Source: Streptomyces pseudovenezuelae (lineage in GTDB: Bacteria > Actinomycetota > Actinomycetes > Streptomycetales > Streptomycetaceae). From it: a stretch of DNA of 64,000 nucleotides. Position 1 is the first letter of the stretch. Each line of letters starts with the position of its first letter. The notes beneath the pieces were generated by a model. That model saw only the letters and a list, made by a program, of their open reading frames with translations. It was not told where the DNA came from and ran no database searches. Shown piece by piece: positions 24,798 through 33,658 of this stretch. Position numbers and translations under genes: made by a program. The stretch covers positions 186,001 through 250,000 of the forward strand of contig NZ_JARXVH010000010.1 of the NCBI RefSeq assembly GCF_029892565.1, given 5' to 3'.

Positions 24798-24909
24798 CGA
24801 CCTTCCCCCATGAGCCGGTTCACCTGACTGACCAGCGAAGCTAGCACGCCGACTTCGGCTGAACCAGGTGAAGTTCACAAGAGCGCACCGGGCCGGTATG
24901 CCTACGGCT

Positions 24910-24941
24910 GGGTGGCCCGGCCGGAACCGGCCCGGCCACCC
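24910..24941 (-). terminator. Strong hairpin after pnkp
   Basis: Arms 24910-24924 and 24927-24941 pair over 15 bp with one mismatch around a two-base gap. It lies 31 bp beyond the pnkp stop and before the first gene of the conflict island, so it probably separates the RNA-repair and conflict transcripts. No T-tract, as is common in such GC-rich DNA. Confidence 0.6.
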
Positions 24942-24971
24942 TGGGCAACGGCTGTGGAGCCGTCCGCCTGT

Positions 24972-27533
24972 TCACAGCCGAGGATCCACCGCCTCCGACT
25001 CCAACGCCAGCACCCCGAACACCGCCTCGTGCACCCGCCACAGCGGCTCCCCCTCCGCCAGTCGGTCCAGGGCCTCCAGGCCCAGGGCGTACTCGCGGAT
25101 CGCAAGGGAGCGCTTGTGGTTGAGGAAGCGGCGGCGCAGACGGGTGAGGTTGTCGGGGCGGGTGTACTCCGGGCCGTAGATGATCCGGAGGTACTCCCGG
25201 CCCCGGCACTTGATGCCGGGCTGGACCAGGCGGCCCTCCGCGGTGCGCGTCAGCGCGTCGAGGGGCTTGACGACCATGCCCTCGCCGCCGCGGCCGGTCA
25301 TCTCCAGCCACCAGTCGACGCCGGCCCGGACCGATTCCGGGTCGGCGGTGTCGACGTAGAGGCGGCGGGTCGTCTGGAGCAGGCCGCTGCCGTCGTGCTC
25401 CACCAGGCGGTCCAGCAGAGCGAGTTGCTGGTCGTGCGGCAGGGCGGCGAGGCTGCGGCCCTGGACGGCGAGGACCTGGAAGGGTGCCAGGCGTACGCCG
25501 TCCAGGCCGTCCGTCTGCCAGCAGTAGCGGCGGTACGCCTCCGTGAACGCGGCCGCGTCGGCGGACCGTTCGCGGTGGCGGGACAGGAGGTCGGTCACCT
25601 CCACACCCCGTGCCGCCGCGCCCTCCAGTGCGGCGAGCGCACCCGGGAACACCGCGCCGGACGCGGCGCCGACGGCCGCGTACTGCGAGCGCAGCAGACC
25701 GGACGCCTTCAGCGACCACGGCATCAGTTCGGCGTCCAACAGGAGCCAGTCCGTGGCGAGTTCGTCCCACAGGCCGGCCTCGGTGGCGGCCGTGCGGAGG
25801 CGGTTCAGGATGTCGTCCGTCACCGACTGGTCGTCGAAGAAGGGGCGGCCCGTGCGGGTGTAGAGGGAACCCGTGGGGCCGTCCACGCCGAAGCGCTTGG
25901 CGGCCGCCTCCGCGTCCCGGCAGACCAGTGCCACCGCCCGCGAGCCCATGTGCTTCTCCTCGCACACGACCCGCGCGACACCGTCCTGTGCGAACTGCGC
26001 GAACGCCTCCGCCGGGTGCTCCAAGAAGCCCTCGATCTGCGAGGTCGCCGTCGGGGCCATGGTCGGCGGGAGGTACGGGAGCAGACGCGGGTCGACCGCG
26101 AAGCGGCTCATGACCTCCAGGGCCGCCGCCGCGTTCTCCTCGCGGACCGCCACCCGGCCGGCGTGCCGGGTCTCCACCGCCCGTCGGCCGTGCACGTCCG
26201 CCAGGTCCAGCGGACGGCCGTCGTGTCCGCCGGGTGCCTCCGTGCGCAGCGGGCGGGCCGGCTCGTACCAGACCCGCTCGGCCGGTACGTCGACCAGTTC
26301 CCGCTCCGGCCAGCGCAGCGCGGTGAGCTTGCCGCCGAAGACGGCACCGGTGTCCAGGCAGATGGTGTTGTTGAGCCAGGTCGCCTCCGGGACGGGTGTG
26401 TGGCCGTAGACGACCGCCGCCCTGCCCCGGTAGTCCTCGGCCCACGGGTAGCGCACCGGCAGCCCGAACTCGTCGGTCTCGCCGGTCGTGTCGCCGTACA
26501 GGGCGTGCGAGCGGACCCGGCCGGAGGTGCGGCCGTGGTACTTCTCGGGCAGGCCTGCGTGGCAGACGACCAGCTTCCCTCCGTCGAGGACGTAGTGGCT
26601 GACCAGCCCGTCGATGAACTCCCTTACCTGCGCGACGAATTCGTCGCTCTCGCCGGCCATCTGCTCGACGGTCTCGGCGAGGCCGTGGGTGTGCTGGACC
26701 TTGCGGCCCTTGAGGTGGCGGCCGTACTTGTTCTCGTGGTTGCCGGGGACGCACAGGGCGTCGCCCGAGCCGACCATGGACATCACGCGGCGCAGCACGC
26801 CGGGCGAGTCCGGGCCGCGGTCGACCAGGTCGCCGACGAAGACGGCGGTACGGCCGTCCGGGTGCGTCCCGTCCACGTAGCCCAACTTGCCCAGCAGCGA
26901 CTCCAGTTCGGCGGCGCAGCCGTGGATGTCGCCGATGATGTCGAAGGGGCCGGTGAGGTGGGTCAAGTCGTTGAAGCGCTTCTCGGTGACGACCGTCGCG
27001 CCCTCGATGTCCTCGACGCCCCGCAGGACGTGCACCTTGCGGAAGCCCTCGCGCTCCAAGTGGCGTACGGAGCGGCGCAGTTCGCGGATGTGACGCTGGA
27101 TGACCCGGCGCGGCATGTCGGCCCGGTCGGTACGGCCCGCGTTGCGCTCGGCGCACACCTCCTCCGGCACGTCCAGCACGATGGCGATGGGCAGCACGTC
27201 GTACTGCCTGGCCAGGTCGATCAACTGCCGCCTGGAGTCCTGCTGCACGCTGGTCGCGTCCACGACCGTGCGACGGCCGGCGGCCAGGCGCTTGCCCGCG
27301 ATGTAGTGCAGGACGTCGAAGGCGTCCTTGGTCGCGCCCTGGTCGTTCTCGTCGTCGGAGACCAGGCCGCGGCAGAAGTCGGAGGAGATGACCTCGGTCG
27401 GCTTGAAGTGCCGGTGGGCGAAGGTGGACTTGCCGGAGCCGGAGGCGCCGACCAGGACGACGAGGGAGAGGTCGGTGACGGGGAGGACCCGGCCCCGCCT
27501 CTGGGACACCTGGGTGTCGGTTGTCTCGGTCAT
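24972..27533 (-). CDS. pnkp: Polynucleotide kinase-phosphatase/ligase-like RNA repair enzyme Pnkp
   Basis: 853 residues with the full three-module layout of bacterial Pnkp. The kinase has a P-loop GASGSGKST (29-37). The metallophosphatase has GDIHG (201-205), GDLVDRG (234-240) and GNHE (264-267). The adenylyltransferase has EKHMGSR with the nucleotidyl lysine about 527. It heals 5'-OH and 2',3'-cyclic phosphate ends and, with Hen1, seals broken RNA. ATG 27533 overlaps the hen1 stop as ATGA. Confidence 0.95.
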   Translation of the reverse strand: MTETTDTQVSQRRGRVLPVTDLSLVVLVGASGSGKSTFAHRHFKPTEVISSDFCRGLVSDDENDQGATKDAFDVLHYIAGKRLAAGRRTVVDATSVQQDSRRQLIDLARQYDVLPIAIVLDVPEEVCAERNAGRTDRADMPRRVIQRHIRELRRSVRHLEREGFRKVHVLRGVEDIEGATVVTEKRFNDLTHLTGPFDIIGDIHGCAAELESLLGKLGYVDGTHPDGRTAVFVGDLVDRGPDSPGVLRRVMSMVGSGDALCVPGNHENKYGRHLKGRKVQHTHGLAETVEQMAGESDEFVAQVREFIDGLVSHYVLDGGKLVVCHAGLPEKYHGRTSGRVRSHALYGDTTGETDEFGLPVRYPWAEDYRGRAAVVYGHTPVPEATWLNNTICLDTGAVFGGKLTALRWPERELVDVPAERVWYEPARPLRTEAPGGHDGRPLDLADVHGRRAVETRHAGRVAVREENAAAALEVMSRFAVDPRLLPYLPPTMAPTATSQIEGFLEHPAEAFAQFAQDGVARVVCEEKHMGSRAVALVCRDAEAAAKRFGVDGPTGSLYTRTGRPFFDDQSVTDDILNRLRTAATEAGLWDELATDWLLLDAELMPWSLKASGLLRSQYAAVGAASGAVFPGALAALEGAAARGVEVTDLLSRHRERSADAAAFTEAYRRYCWQTDGLDGVRLAPFQVLAVQGRSLAALPHDQQLALLDRLVEHDGSGLLQTTRRLYVDTADPESVRAGVDWWLEMTGRGGEGMVVKPLDALTRTAEGRLVQPGIKCRGREYLRIIYGPEYTRPDNLTRLRRRFLNHKRSLAIREYALGLEALDRLAEGEPLWRVHEAVFGVLALESEAVDPRL

Positions 27534-29044
27534 GCCGCCTTCGCCTCCTTCTCGCTCTTGTCGCTCTTGTCGTTCTTCACACTCTTGTCGTTCTTCTCGT
27601 TCGCGTTCTCGGCCTTGAACACGGCCATCTGCGTGGGCGGTCCCACCTCGGGGTCGTCCGGTCCGACGGGTACGAACTCCACGCCGTAGCCGTGCCGTTC
27701 GGCGACCGCGCCCGCCCAGGTGCGGAACTCCTCACGCGTCCACTCGAAGCGGTGGTCGCCGTGCCGGACGTGGCCGGCCGGCAGGGACTCCCAGCGCACG
27801 TTGTACTCGACGTTCGGGGTGGTCACCAGGACCGTGCGCGGGCGCGCCGCGCCGAACACCGCGTACTCCAGGGCCGGTAGCCGGGGCAGGTCGAGGTGCT
27901 CGATCACCTCGCTGAGCACGGCGGCGTCGTACCCCTTGAGCCGGTTGTCGGTGTACGCGAGCGAGCCCTGGAACAGCTTGACGCGCGAGGCCTGCCGCTC
28001 CCCCATGCGGTCCAGCTTGAGCCGCCGGGAGGCGATGGTCAGGGCGCGCATCGACACATCGACGCCGACGATCTCGGTGAACCGCACGTCCTTCAGCAGC
28101 GCCTGCACCAACTGGCCCTGTCCGCACCCGAGATCGAGCACGCGGGCCGCGCCGGACGTCTGCAGCGCGGCGACGATCGCGTCCCTGCGCTGCACGGCGA
28201 GCGGCGTCGGCTTCTCCTCCGTCTCGGTCTCCGCCTCGACGGCGTTGTCGATGGCCTCGACCTCGCTGTCGTCGGCCTCGGCCAGCCGCACCAGCTCAAG
28301 ACGCTCCATCGCCTCGCGGGTCAGCGACCAGCGGCGCGAGAGGTAGCGGCCGACGATCAGCTTCTGCTCCGGGTGCTCCGGCAGCCAGCCCTCACCGACC
28401 CGCAGCAGCTTGTCGACCTCGTCGGGGGCGACCCAGTAGTGCTTGGCGTCGTCGAGCACCGGAAGCAGCACGTAGAGGTGGCGCAGGGCCGCGCCGAGGG
28501 TCAGCGCCTCGGACTCCAGGACCAGCCGCACATACCGCGAGTCGCCCCACTCCGGGAACTCCGTGTCCAGGGCGATCGGTTCGACGGTGACCGTCCAGCC
28601 GAGCGGCTCGAACAGACGCCGTACCAGGTCCGGGCCGCCGCGGGCGGGCAGCGCGGGCACCTCGACGCGCAACGGCCGTGCCTGCGACGGGAGTTCCGGG
28701 CGGGCCTGGCAGGCGCCCTTCATCGCGCTGGAGAAGACGCTGCTCAGCGCCACCGCGAGCAGCGAAGAGGCCGCGTACGGGCGGTCGTTGACGTACTGCG
28801 CGAGCGCCGCGTCGGGCGCCCCGCCGCGCCCCTTGCCCTTCCCTCGCCGCACCAACGCCACCGCGTCGACCTCCAACAGCAGCGCCGCCGTGCAGCGTTC
28901 GGCATCGGCCTCGGGGTAGAGGACGTGCGCCGTGCCGTAGGAGGTGGAGAACGCCTGCGCCTTGTCGGGATGCTTGTGCAGCAAGTAACCGAGGTCGGTG
29001 GCAGGGCGGTCTGGAGTGCCGGTGGTGGTGATCGTCAGGAACAT
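27530..29044 (-). CDS. hen1: 3'-terminal RNA ribose 2'-O-methyltransferase Hen1
   Basis: 504 residues. The N-terminal half (about 1-240) is the bacterial Hen1 ligase-activating region. The C-terminal methyltransferase has the SAM-binding DLGCGQG (304-310), the metal-binding SEVIEHLD (E379, E382, H383) and HGDHRFEW. The last 25 or so residues are an odd low-complexity tail of KNDKS/SEKEAK repeats. Hen1 2'-O-methylates the 3' end of cleaved RNA before Pnkp seals it, making the repaired site resistant to re-cleavage. Forms an operon with pnkp. Confidence 0.95.
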   Translation of the reverse strand: MFLTITTTGTPDRPATDLGYLLHKHPDKAQAFSTSYGTAHVLYPEADAERCTAALLLEVDAVALVRRGKGKGRGGAPDAALAQYVNDRPYAASSLLAVALSSVFSSAMKGACQARPELPSQARPLRVEVPALPARGGPDLVRRLFEPLGWTVTVEPIALDTEFPEWGDSRYVRLVLESEALTLGAALRHLYVLLPVLDDAKHYWVAPDEVDKLLRVGEGWLPEHPEQKLIVGRYLSRRWSLTREAMERLELVRLAEADDSEVEAIDNAVEAETETEEKPTPLAVQRRDAIVAALQTSGAARVLDLGCGQGQLVQALLKDVRFTEIVGVDVSMRALTIASRRLKLDRMGERQASRVKLFQGSLAYTDNRLKGYDAAVLSEVIEHLDLPRLPALEYAVFGAARPRTVLVTTPNVEYNVRWESLPAGHVRHGDHRFEWTREEFRTWAGAVAERHGYGVEFVPVGPDDPEVGPPTQMAVFKAENANEKNDKSVKNDKSDKSEKEAKAA

Positions 29045-29071
29045 GCGGTGGGCCTCTCCGGCCGGGTGGAC

Positions 29072-29100
29072 GGGGGATGGGATGGGAGGACGGGGATGGG
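29072..29100 (+). other. G-quadruplex motif upstream of hen1
   Basis: Five G-runs of at least three with loops of two to five bases lie on the + strand 28-56 bp upstream of the hen1 start (C-rich in the hen1 sense strand). It fits the G3+N1-7 pattern and stands out even for this GC content. Confidence 0.45.
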
Positions 29101-29139
29101 TGGATGACGGATGGGTGACTGGTGCGGTGCCGTGCGCGC

Positions 29140-29172
29140 GAAGGCCCCCAGGGGGTGATCCTGGGGGCCTTC
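29140..29172. terminator. Perfect 13-bp hairpin between LLM oxidoreductase and hen1
   Basis: GAAGGCCCCCAGG (29140-29152) pairs perfectly with CCTGGGGGCCTTC (29160-29172) around a seven-base loop. It lies about 95 bp beyond the stop of the minus-strand oxidoreductase gene and upstream of hen1, so it is the likely terminator of the former. The remaining 29045-29267 sequence has no gene. Confidence 0.75.
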
Positions 29173-29267
29173 AGGACGACCGTCTCACCTTGGCACACGG
29201 CACCGACCGGCGCCTTTGTTTATTGCGGCCGTCCGGTGCCGCTGTCTGTCGCCGCGCCCGATCGTCG

Positions 29268-30191
29268 CTACGACAGTTGCGACTGCACCTGGGCGGAGAT
29301 CAGCTCCAGGTGGTCCAGGTCGGAGAGGTCGAGGATCTGGAGGTAGACGCGCTGGGAGCCGATCTCGGCGAACCTGCCGATCCGGTCGACGACCTCGGCC
29401 GGGGAGCCGGCCAGGCCGTTGGCCTTGAGGTCGTCGACCTCGCGGCCGATGGCGGCGGCGCGGCGGGCGACCTCCTGGTCGTCCTTGCCGACGCAGACGA
29501 CCAGCGCGTTGGAGTAGGTGAGGGCGTCGGCGGGGCGGCCGGCCTCCGCGACGGCGGCACGCACCCGGCCGAACTGGCGCTCGCTGTCCTCGACGGAGGC
29601 GAAGGGGATGTTGAACTCGTCGGCGTACCGTGCGGCCAGGCGCGGGGTGCGAACGGCACCGTGGCCGCCGATCAGGACCGGGATCCTCTGCTGCGCGGGC
29701 TTGGGCAGCGCGGGCGAGTCCTTGAGGTCGTAGTAGGTGCCGTGGAAGTCGAAGGTGTCGCCCGGCTTGGTCTCCCACAGGCCGGTGACGATGGCCAGCT
29801 GCTCCTCCAGTCGGGCGAACTTCTCCTTCGGGAAGGGGATGCCGTACGCCGTGTGCTCCTCCTCGAACCAGCCCGCGCCCAGGCCGAGTTCGACCCGGCC
29901 GCCGGACATCTGGTCGACCTGGGCGACCTGGATGGCGAGCACGCCCGGCAGCCGGAAGGTGCCGGCGGTCATCAGCGTGCCGAGGCGGATCCGCTTGGTC
30001 TCGCGGGCCAGGCCGGCGAGGGTGATCCAGGCGTCGGTGGGGCCGGGGAGGCCGTCCGTCGAGCCCATGCGGAGGTAGTGGTCCGAGCGGAAGAATGCGT
30101 CGAATCCGAGGTCCTCGGTGGCCTTCGCCACGGCGAGCAACGTGTCGTAGGTGGCGCCCTGCTGGGGCTCTGTGAAGATGCGAAGATCCAT
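29268..30191 (-). CDS. LLM-class F420-dependent oxidoreductase
   Basis: 307 residues of the luciferase-like monooxygenase fold. Recognisable family segments are RSDHYLRMG, RIRLGTLMTAGTFRLPG, RVELGLGAGWFEEEH and IPVLIGGHG. These proteins use coenzyme F420 (or flavin) for hydride transfer; the substrate is unknown. ATG 30191 has AGGA seven bases upstream and gives the standard MDLRIF N-terminus; the frame continues further upstream but without support. Confidence 0.85.
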   Translation of the reverse strand: MDLRIFTEPQQGATYDTLLAVAKATEDLGFDAFFRSDHYLRMGSTDGLPGPTDAWITLAGLARETKRIRLGTLMTAGTFRLPGVLAIQVAQVDQMSGGRVELGLGAGWFEEEHTAYGIPFPKEKFARLEEQLAIVTGLWETKPGDTFDFHGTYYDLKDSPALPKPAQQRIPVLIGGHGAVRTPRLAARYADEFNIPFASVEDSERQFGRVRAAVAEAGRPADALTYSNALVVCVGKDDQEVARRAAAIGREVDDLKANGLAGSPAEVVDRIGRFAEIGSQRVYLQILDLSDLDHLELISAQVQSQLS

Positions 30192-30434
30192 GCGTCCATC
30201 CTGCACGCTCCGGTGCCGGTCAACCCCACCGGTCCCCCTGGGCACGGCCGTCCCCGGTCGGGTGAAATTGCGTCAACGCCGTGCACGCGGGGTGCTCGTG
30301 CCAGTGACCCGGCCCGACAGTGATCGTTGGCCGGAGCGGAGCCGGGCCGACCGGCACCCGCACCGGTCGGTCGTCGTCACCGGTGCGTCACCCGCATCGG
30401 CCTCCCCGGGGGCCGGCAGGCCTAGGAGGCCGTC

Positions 30435-30599
30435 ATGTCCGAAGAATCCGTGCCGCAGCAGGGCGGGGGCACCGGCCAGCCCAAGGGGTTGCTGCAGCAG
30501 ATGGAGGAGCTCATGGCGGCGCTGAACGCGGACCTGTCGGCACTGGACGCGGACCTGCAGTCGGCGGGCCGAGTCGGCGACGAGCCCGAGGCCGGCTGA
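30435..30599 (+). CDS. 54-residue small protein with amphipathic helix
   Basis: ATG 30435 is preceded by a perfect AGGAGG (30424-30429) at six bases, the best ribosome-binding site in the neighbourhood. The peptide starts MSEESVPQQGGG, then residues about 19-43 (LLQQMEELMAALNADLSALD and on) have heptad-like Leu/Met/Ala spacing predicting a coiled coil or amphipathic helix, and the tail is acidic. No function is recognised. It is divergent from the LLM oxidoreductase gene and converges on the DUF6099-like gene. Confidence 0.65.
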   Translation: MSEESVPQQGGGTGQPKGLLQQMEELMAALNADLSALDADLQSAGRVGDEPEAG

Positions 30600-30704
30600 G
30601 CGGATCACCTTCAGGCCGGCTCGGCGTCGCGCTCTTCCCATCCGGCCGGCCTTGAAGCCCACCGCAACCTGGTACCGACCACCAACCACCAACCACCCGA
30701 GAAG

Positions 30705-31175
30705 CTAGCCCGCCTCCTTCTCCGTCAACCGCTGGTCCACATCCGTGAGCTTGCGCAGCATCTCCCGGACCCGGTCCCTGGACTCGTCCGCCGCGTCGAT
30801 GGCCTCCATGCACTGCCAGTAGGTGCCCTCGTCGTCCGCGGCGCAGGCGAGGCCCACGAGGGCGATGCCCACCTCGCCGAGGAGGCCGCCGAGGTAGCTC
30901 AGCGTCTGGCGGGCGTCGCCCAGTTCGGTGAGTTGGGCCGCGCGTAAGTCCTCGATGGCGAGCTGCGGCGCGTCCAGGACGCCGCAGCCCCGGCCCGCCA
31001 GCTCCGTCAATCCAAGCGCCTCGCCCCGCAGTTCGGGCGGACCGTGGACCGCGAGGCGACTGCCTATCGCCTGCGCCAGGGCCTGCGCCTGCCACACCTC
31101 CGTCAAGGTCTCCGGCGTACCGCCGGTTCCCGCCAGGGCACGTCTGCTCGTCACGATGAGCCGCACCGCGTCCAT
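30705..31175 (-). CDS. Conserved streptomycete protein, DUF6099-like
   Basis: 156 residues, all-helical, soluble, no known catalytic motif. It begins MDAVRLIVTSRRALAG and has the segment VWQAQALAQAIGSR; I associate this with the DUF6099 family, from memory only. The C-terminus is charged (MLRKLTDVDQRLTEKE). ATG 31175 is chosen over a start 20 codons upstream, whose extension is Arg-rich and looks non-coding. An A/T-rich 177-bp gap separates it from mazG upstream. Confidence 0.6.
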   Translation of the reverse strand: MDAVRLIVTSRRALAGTGGTPETLTEVWQAQALAQAIGSRLAVHGPPELRGEALGLTELAGRGCGVLDAPQLAIEDLRAAQLTELGDARQTLSYLGGLLGEVGIALVGLACAADDEGTYWQCMEAIDAADESRDRVREMLRKLTDVDQRLTEKEAG

Positions 31176-31352
31176 GCGCTGTCCCCGTCTGCCACGACGC
31201 GCTGTCCGCACGTCCACTCGAACCCCGCTGTCCACTACCCAGCGTGAGCGCGTGTCGGGCGAAAAGCCAGAGGAAGACGGAAATCTGTGGACAACAAATC
31301 GATTTCGAGCGGGATTTCGACTGCGGAGAGTGAAAACGGATCGAACGGCTCC

Positions 31353-31694
31353 TTACGGGGCCGGGAACCTCCGCTCGTTGCGGTCGATTTTCGCGTCCAG
31401 CGCCGCCAGCGGATCGACGCCGAGCACCTCGCACAGCTGGAGCAGATACGCGAGGACGTCGGCGACCTCGTCGGTGACGCGGTGGGCCGTGCCGGGGTCG
31501 TCCATCACGCGGGTCGACTCCTCCGGCGTCAACCACTGGAAGATCTCGACCAGTTCGGAGGCCTCCACGCTGAGGGCCGCGACGAGGTTCTTGGGGGTGT
31601 GGTACGGCTGCCAGTCGCGGGCGGCGGCGAAGTCGGCCAGCCTGCGCTGCAGTTTCGGCACGTCGAGGGGCCCGGTGTCGAGTGGTTCTGTCAC
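31353..31694 (-). CDS. MazG-like nucleotide pyrophosphohydrolase
   Basis: 113 residues, a single MazG/all-alpha NTP-PPase domain. The metal-binding pattern is present: SVEASELVEIF (ExxE) and RVTDEVADVLAYLL (ExxD). Such enzymes hydrolyse non-canonical or excess (d)NTPs to monophosphates. It overlaps the upstream ATPase gene by four bases, so the two are co-expressed. Confidence 0.85.
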   Translation of the reverse strand: MTEPLDTGPLDVPKLQRRLADFAAARDWQPYHTPKNLVAALSVEASELVEIFQWLTPEESTRVMDDPGTAHRVTDEVADVLAYLLQLCEVLGVDPLAALDAKIDRNERRFPAP

Positions 31695-32962
31695 GGCTCC
31701 AGGTGTACCACTGTGGCACCCGGCGTCCCCTCGGCCCAGGACGCGTCGCTCACCGCGGCGACGAAACGGATGTGGCCGCGGGCGGCCATCCGCGTGGCCA
31801 GCCGCAGCAGTTCGCGCCGCTGGCCGGGGTCCAGGCAGTGGTCGAACCCGTCCGCGAGCACGGTGAGCGCCTGCATCGCCGCGGGCACCTCACCGGCCGC
31901 GTCCACCTCCAGCACCCCGGGCCCGGTCAGCAGAACCAGCGCGAGGGCGACGTATCTCAACTCACCGTCCCCGAGCCGGCGCAGGGCCGTGCGGTGTCCG
32001 TCGCCCCGGTCGAGCAGCGCCCGGACCATGCCGTCGGTGAGCGGTTCGGCGAGTACGTCCGTCACGGCGCCGGCGCATCCGGCGCGCACCGCGGCGACGA
32101 GCTGCGCGTGCCGTCGGCCGCACTCCGCCTGGGTGCGCCACAGGACGTCGGCGAGGTTGTCGCAGCCGCCGAGCAGTCGGCCGGAGCCGGTCGGCACGGG
32201 GTTGCGCATCCGGCCGGGGATCGGGGCGCAGGCGAAGACGGAGCGCAGGGCGACCACCATCTGCTCGGCGGCGGCCAGCACGCGGCGCTGGCCGTCGGTC
32301 TTGCCGGCCACGCGGAGCGGCAGCAGCGCGGTACCGAGCCGGTCGTCGGGCAGCGGGGCCCTGGTCACGGGGGACGAGCCCGCCGTGTGCCAGGCCGCCT
32401 GCACGAACGGGCGTGACGGGTCGCGCAGCGCGGTCTCCAGCAGCACGAGCCCGCCGGCCGTCAACCGCTCCCCCACGATGCGCAGTTCGGGCTCGGCCTG
32501 CACGGCGACGTCGAGCCGGACCGGCCCCTGCGGCCCGTCGGCGGTGCACCCGATCCGAAAGCCCCGGCGCCGCTGGGCGTCGGGCCGGGCCCGCTCGGGC
32601 ACACAGTCCCCGGCATCGGGGAACACCTCCTCGACCGCACCGCCCCCGCCGAGTCGCGCCAAGGCCTCGTACGCCCGCAGGGCTGTCGTCTTACCGGCCC
32701 CGCTGGGCCCCGCGAACAACGTGACGGGCCCGAGGGTGAGCCCGGCCTGCCGATGCCCGGCGAACGCGGAGAGCCGGAGCTCGGTGACGCAGGGGCGGAC
32801 GGGATGCGCCCTGCCGTTCGGCGAGGCGGGCGGTTCGGCGCCTCGTAAGGGATGGCTCTCGCCGGTGGACAGCCCGCCGAGCTGGGGTGGGGCGGTGTCG
32901 CTCGGGCGGTCGGTGGGCGGAGGCGCTGCGTCCGGTTCGGGGCGCGCGGAAGGCACGGTCAT
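31691..32962 (-). CDS. SMC/RecF-like AAA ATPase
   Basis: 423 residues. After a disordered Pro-rich lead (1-55) comes ELRLSAFAGHRQ and the Walker A GPSGAGKTT (85-93), the order seen in AAA_21/RecF-like ATPases. RRLGDGELRYVALALVLL is a signature-like segment, followed by a Walker-B-like GPGVLEVDAAGE. No coiled coil of SMC length is evident. Coupled to a MazG pyrophosphohydrolase (4-bp overlap), which may suggest nucleotide or DNA stress handling; the specific role is unknown. Confidence 0.72.
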   Translation of the reverse strand: MTVPSARPEPDAAPPPTDRPSDTAPPQLGGLSTGESHPLRGAEPPASPNGRAHPVRPCVTELRLSAFAGHRQAGLTLGPVTLFAGPSGAGKTTALRAYEALARLGGGGAVEEVFPDAGDCVPERARPDAQRRRGFRIGCTADGPQGPVRLDVAVQAEPELRIVGERLTAGGLVLLETALRDPSRPFVQAAWHTAGSSPVTRAPLPDDRLGTALLPLRVAGKTDGQRRVLAAAEQMVVALRSVFACAPIPGRMRNPVPTGSGRLLGGCDNLADVLWRTQAECGRRHAQLVAAVRAGCAGAVTDVLAEPLTDGMVRALLDRGDGHRTALRRLGDGELRYVALALVLLTGPGVLEVDAAGEVPAAMQALTVLADGFDHCLDPGQRRELLRLATRMAARGHIRFVAAVSDASWAEGTPGATVVHLEP

Positions 32963-33065
32963 GACCGGACCGTAGGGCTCCGCCTGAAGGCGAACCGTTC
33001 CGCCCGGGAGACCTTCCTACGATCGAGGGACCGAGTGCCGGACGACAGGTTGCCGGCGGACCGGC

Positions 33066-33452
33066 TCAGGTGCCCGCGGTTCCCGTATCCTCGATCAGGT
33101 CCGTGACCTCGGTGTCCGCCGGTGTCAGCAGGAACACGTTGCGGTCGACGCGGTGCATGCCGCTGGCGCGGCCGAAGACGACGCCGGTGCTGAAGTCGAG
33201 GACGCGCTTGGCGACGTCGGTCTCCGCGCCGCTCAGGTCGAGCAGGACCGGGATGCCTGCCATGAGGGTCTCGGCGACCTCGCGGGCGTCGGCGAAGATG
33301 TTGACCCGCAGGACGACGAAGCGGCGGCGCGTCTCCGTCTCCGCGTCGGGCAGCGCGCGGTGGTCCACGGCCGACGGCCAGGCGTCCCGGCCACGCAGTG
33401 GCACGACCTGGGCGAGCCCTTCCCACTGTTCATCGGTGACGTCGTGGCTGTT
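33066..33452 (-). CDS. SepF-like cell-division protein (paralogue)
   Basis: 128 residues from GTG 33452, which has GGGGGGAG three bases upstream; an ATG 16 codons earlier lacks a ribosome site. The SepF core is clear: RRFVVLRVNIFADAREVAETLMAGIPVLLDLSGAETDVAKRVLDF with GVVFGRASGMHRVDRNVFLLTP. SepF anchors FtsZ at the membrane, but this short version lacks the amphipathic N-terminal helix and resembles the extra SepF-like proteins of Streptomyces that modulate polar growth. It is not in a division gene cluster. Confidence 0.82.
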   Translation of the reverse strand, partial: NSHDVTDEQWEGLAQVVPLRGRDAWPSAVDHRALPDAETETRRRFVVLRVNIFADAREVAETLMAGIPVLLDLSGAETDVAKRVLDFSTGVVFGRASGMHRVDRNVFLLTPADTEVTDLIEDTGTAGT

Positions 33453-33658
33453 CACCGGCTCCCCCCGAACTGACTCGTCCTCAACTGCTGCACCAGCCAT
33501 TCTTACGCCATGTCACCCGTTCGGCCTAACAGCGACACGGTCCGCGACCCCTCGGAAGGACCGTAGAGAGGCCACGGAGGAACCCCTTACCGGCCTCACA
33601 CCGGACTCTTCACGTCCGGCGACGCCCCGCTCACCGGACGCGACTAGCGTCCCGTGAC

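Noticed and set aside
24912..27689. A 925-codon frame opposite pnkp, and an 849-codon frame at 17179-19728 opposite the large NB-ARC gene
   Set aside because: Both are mirror frames of confidently identified coding sequences with no recognisable domain.
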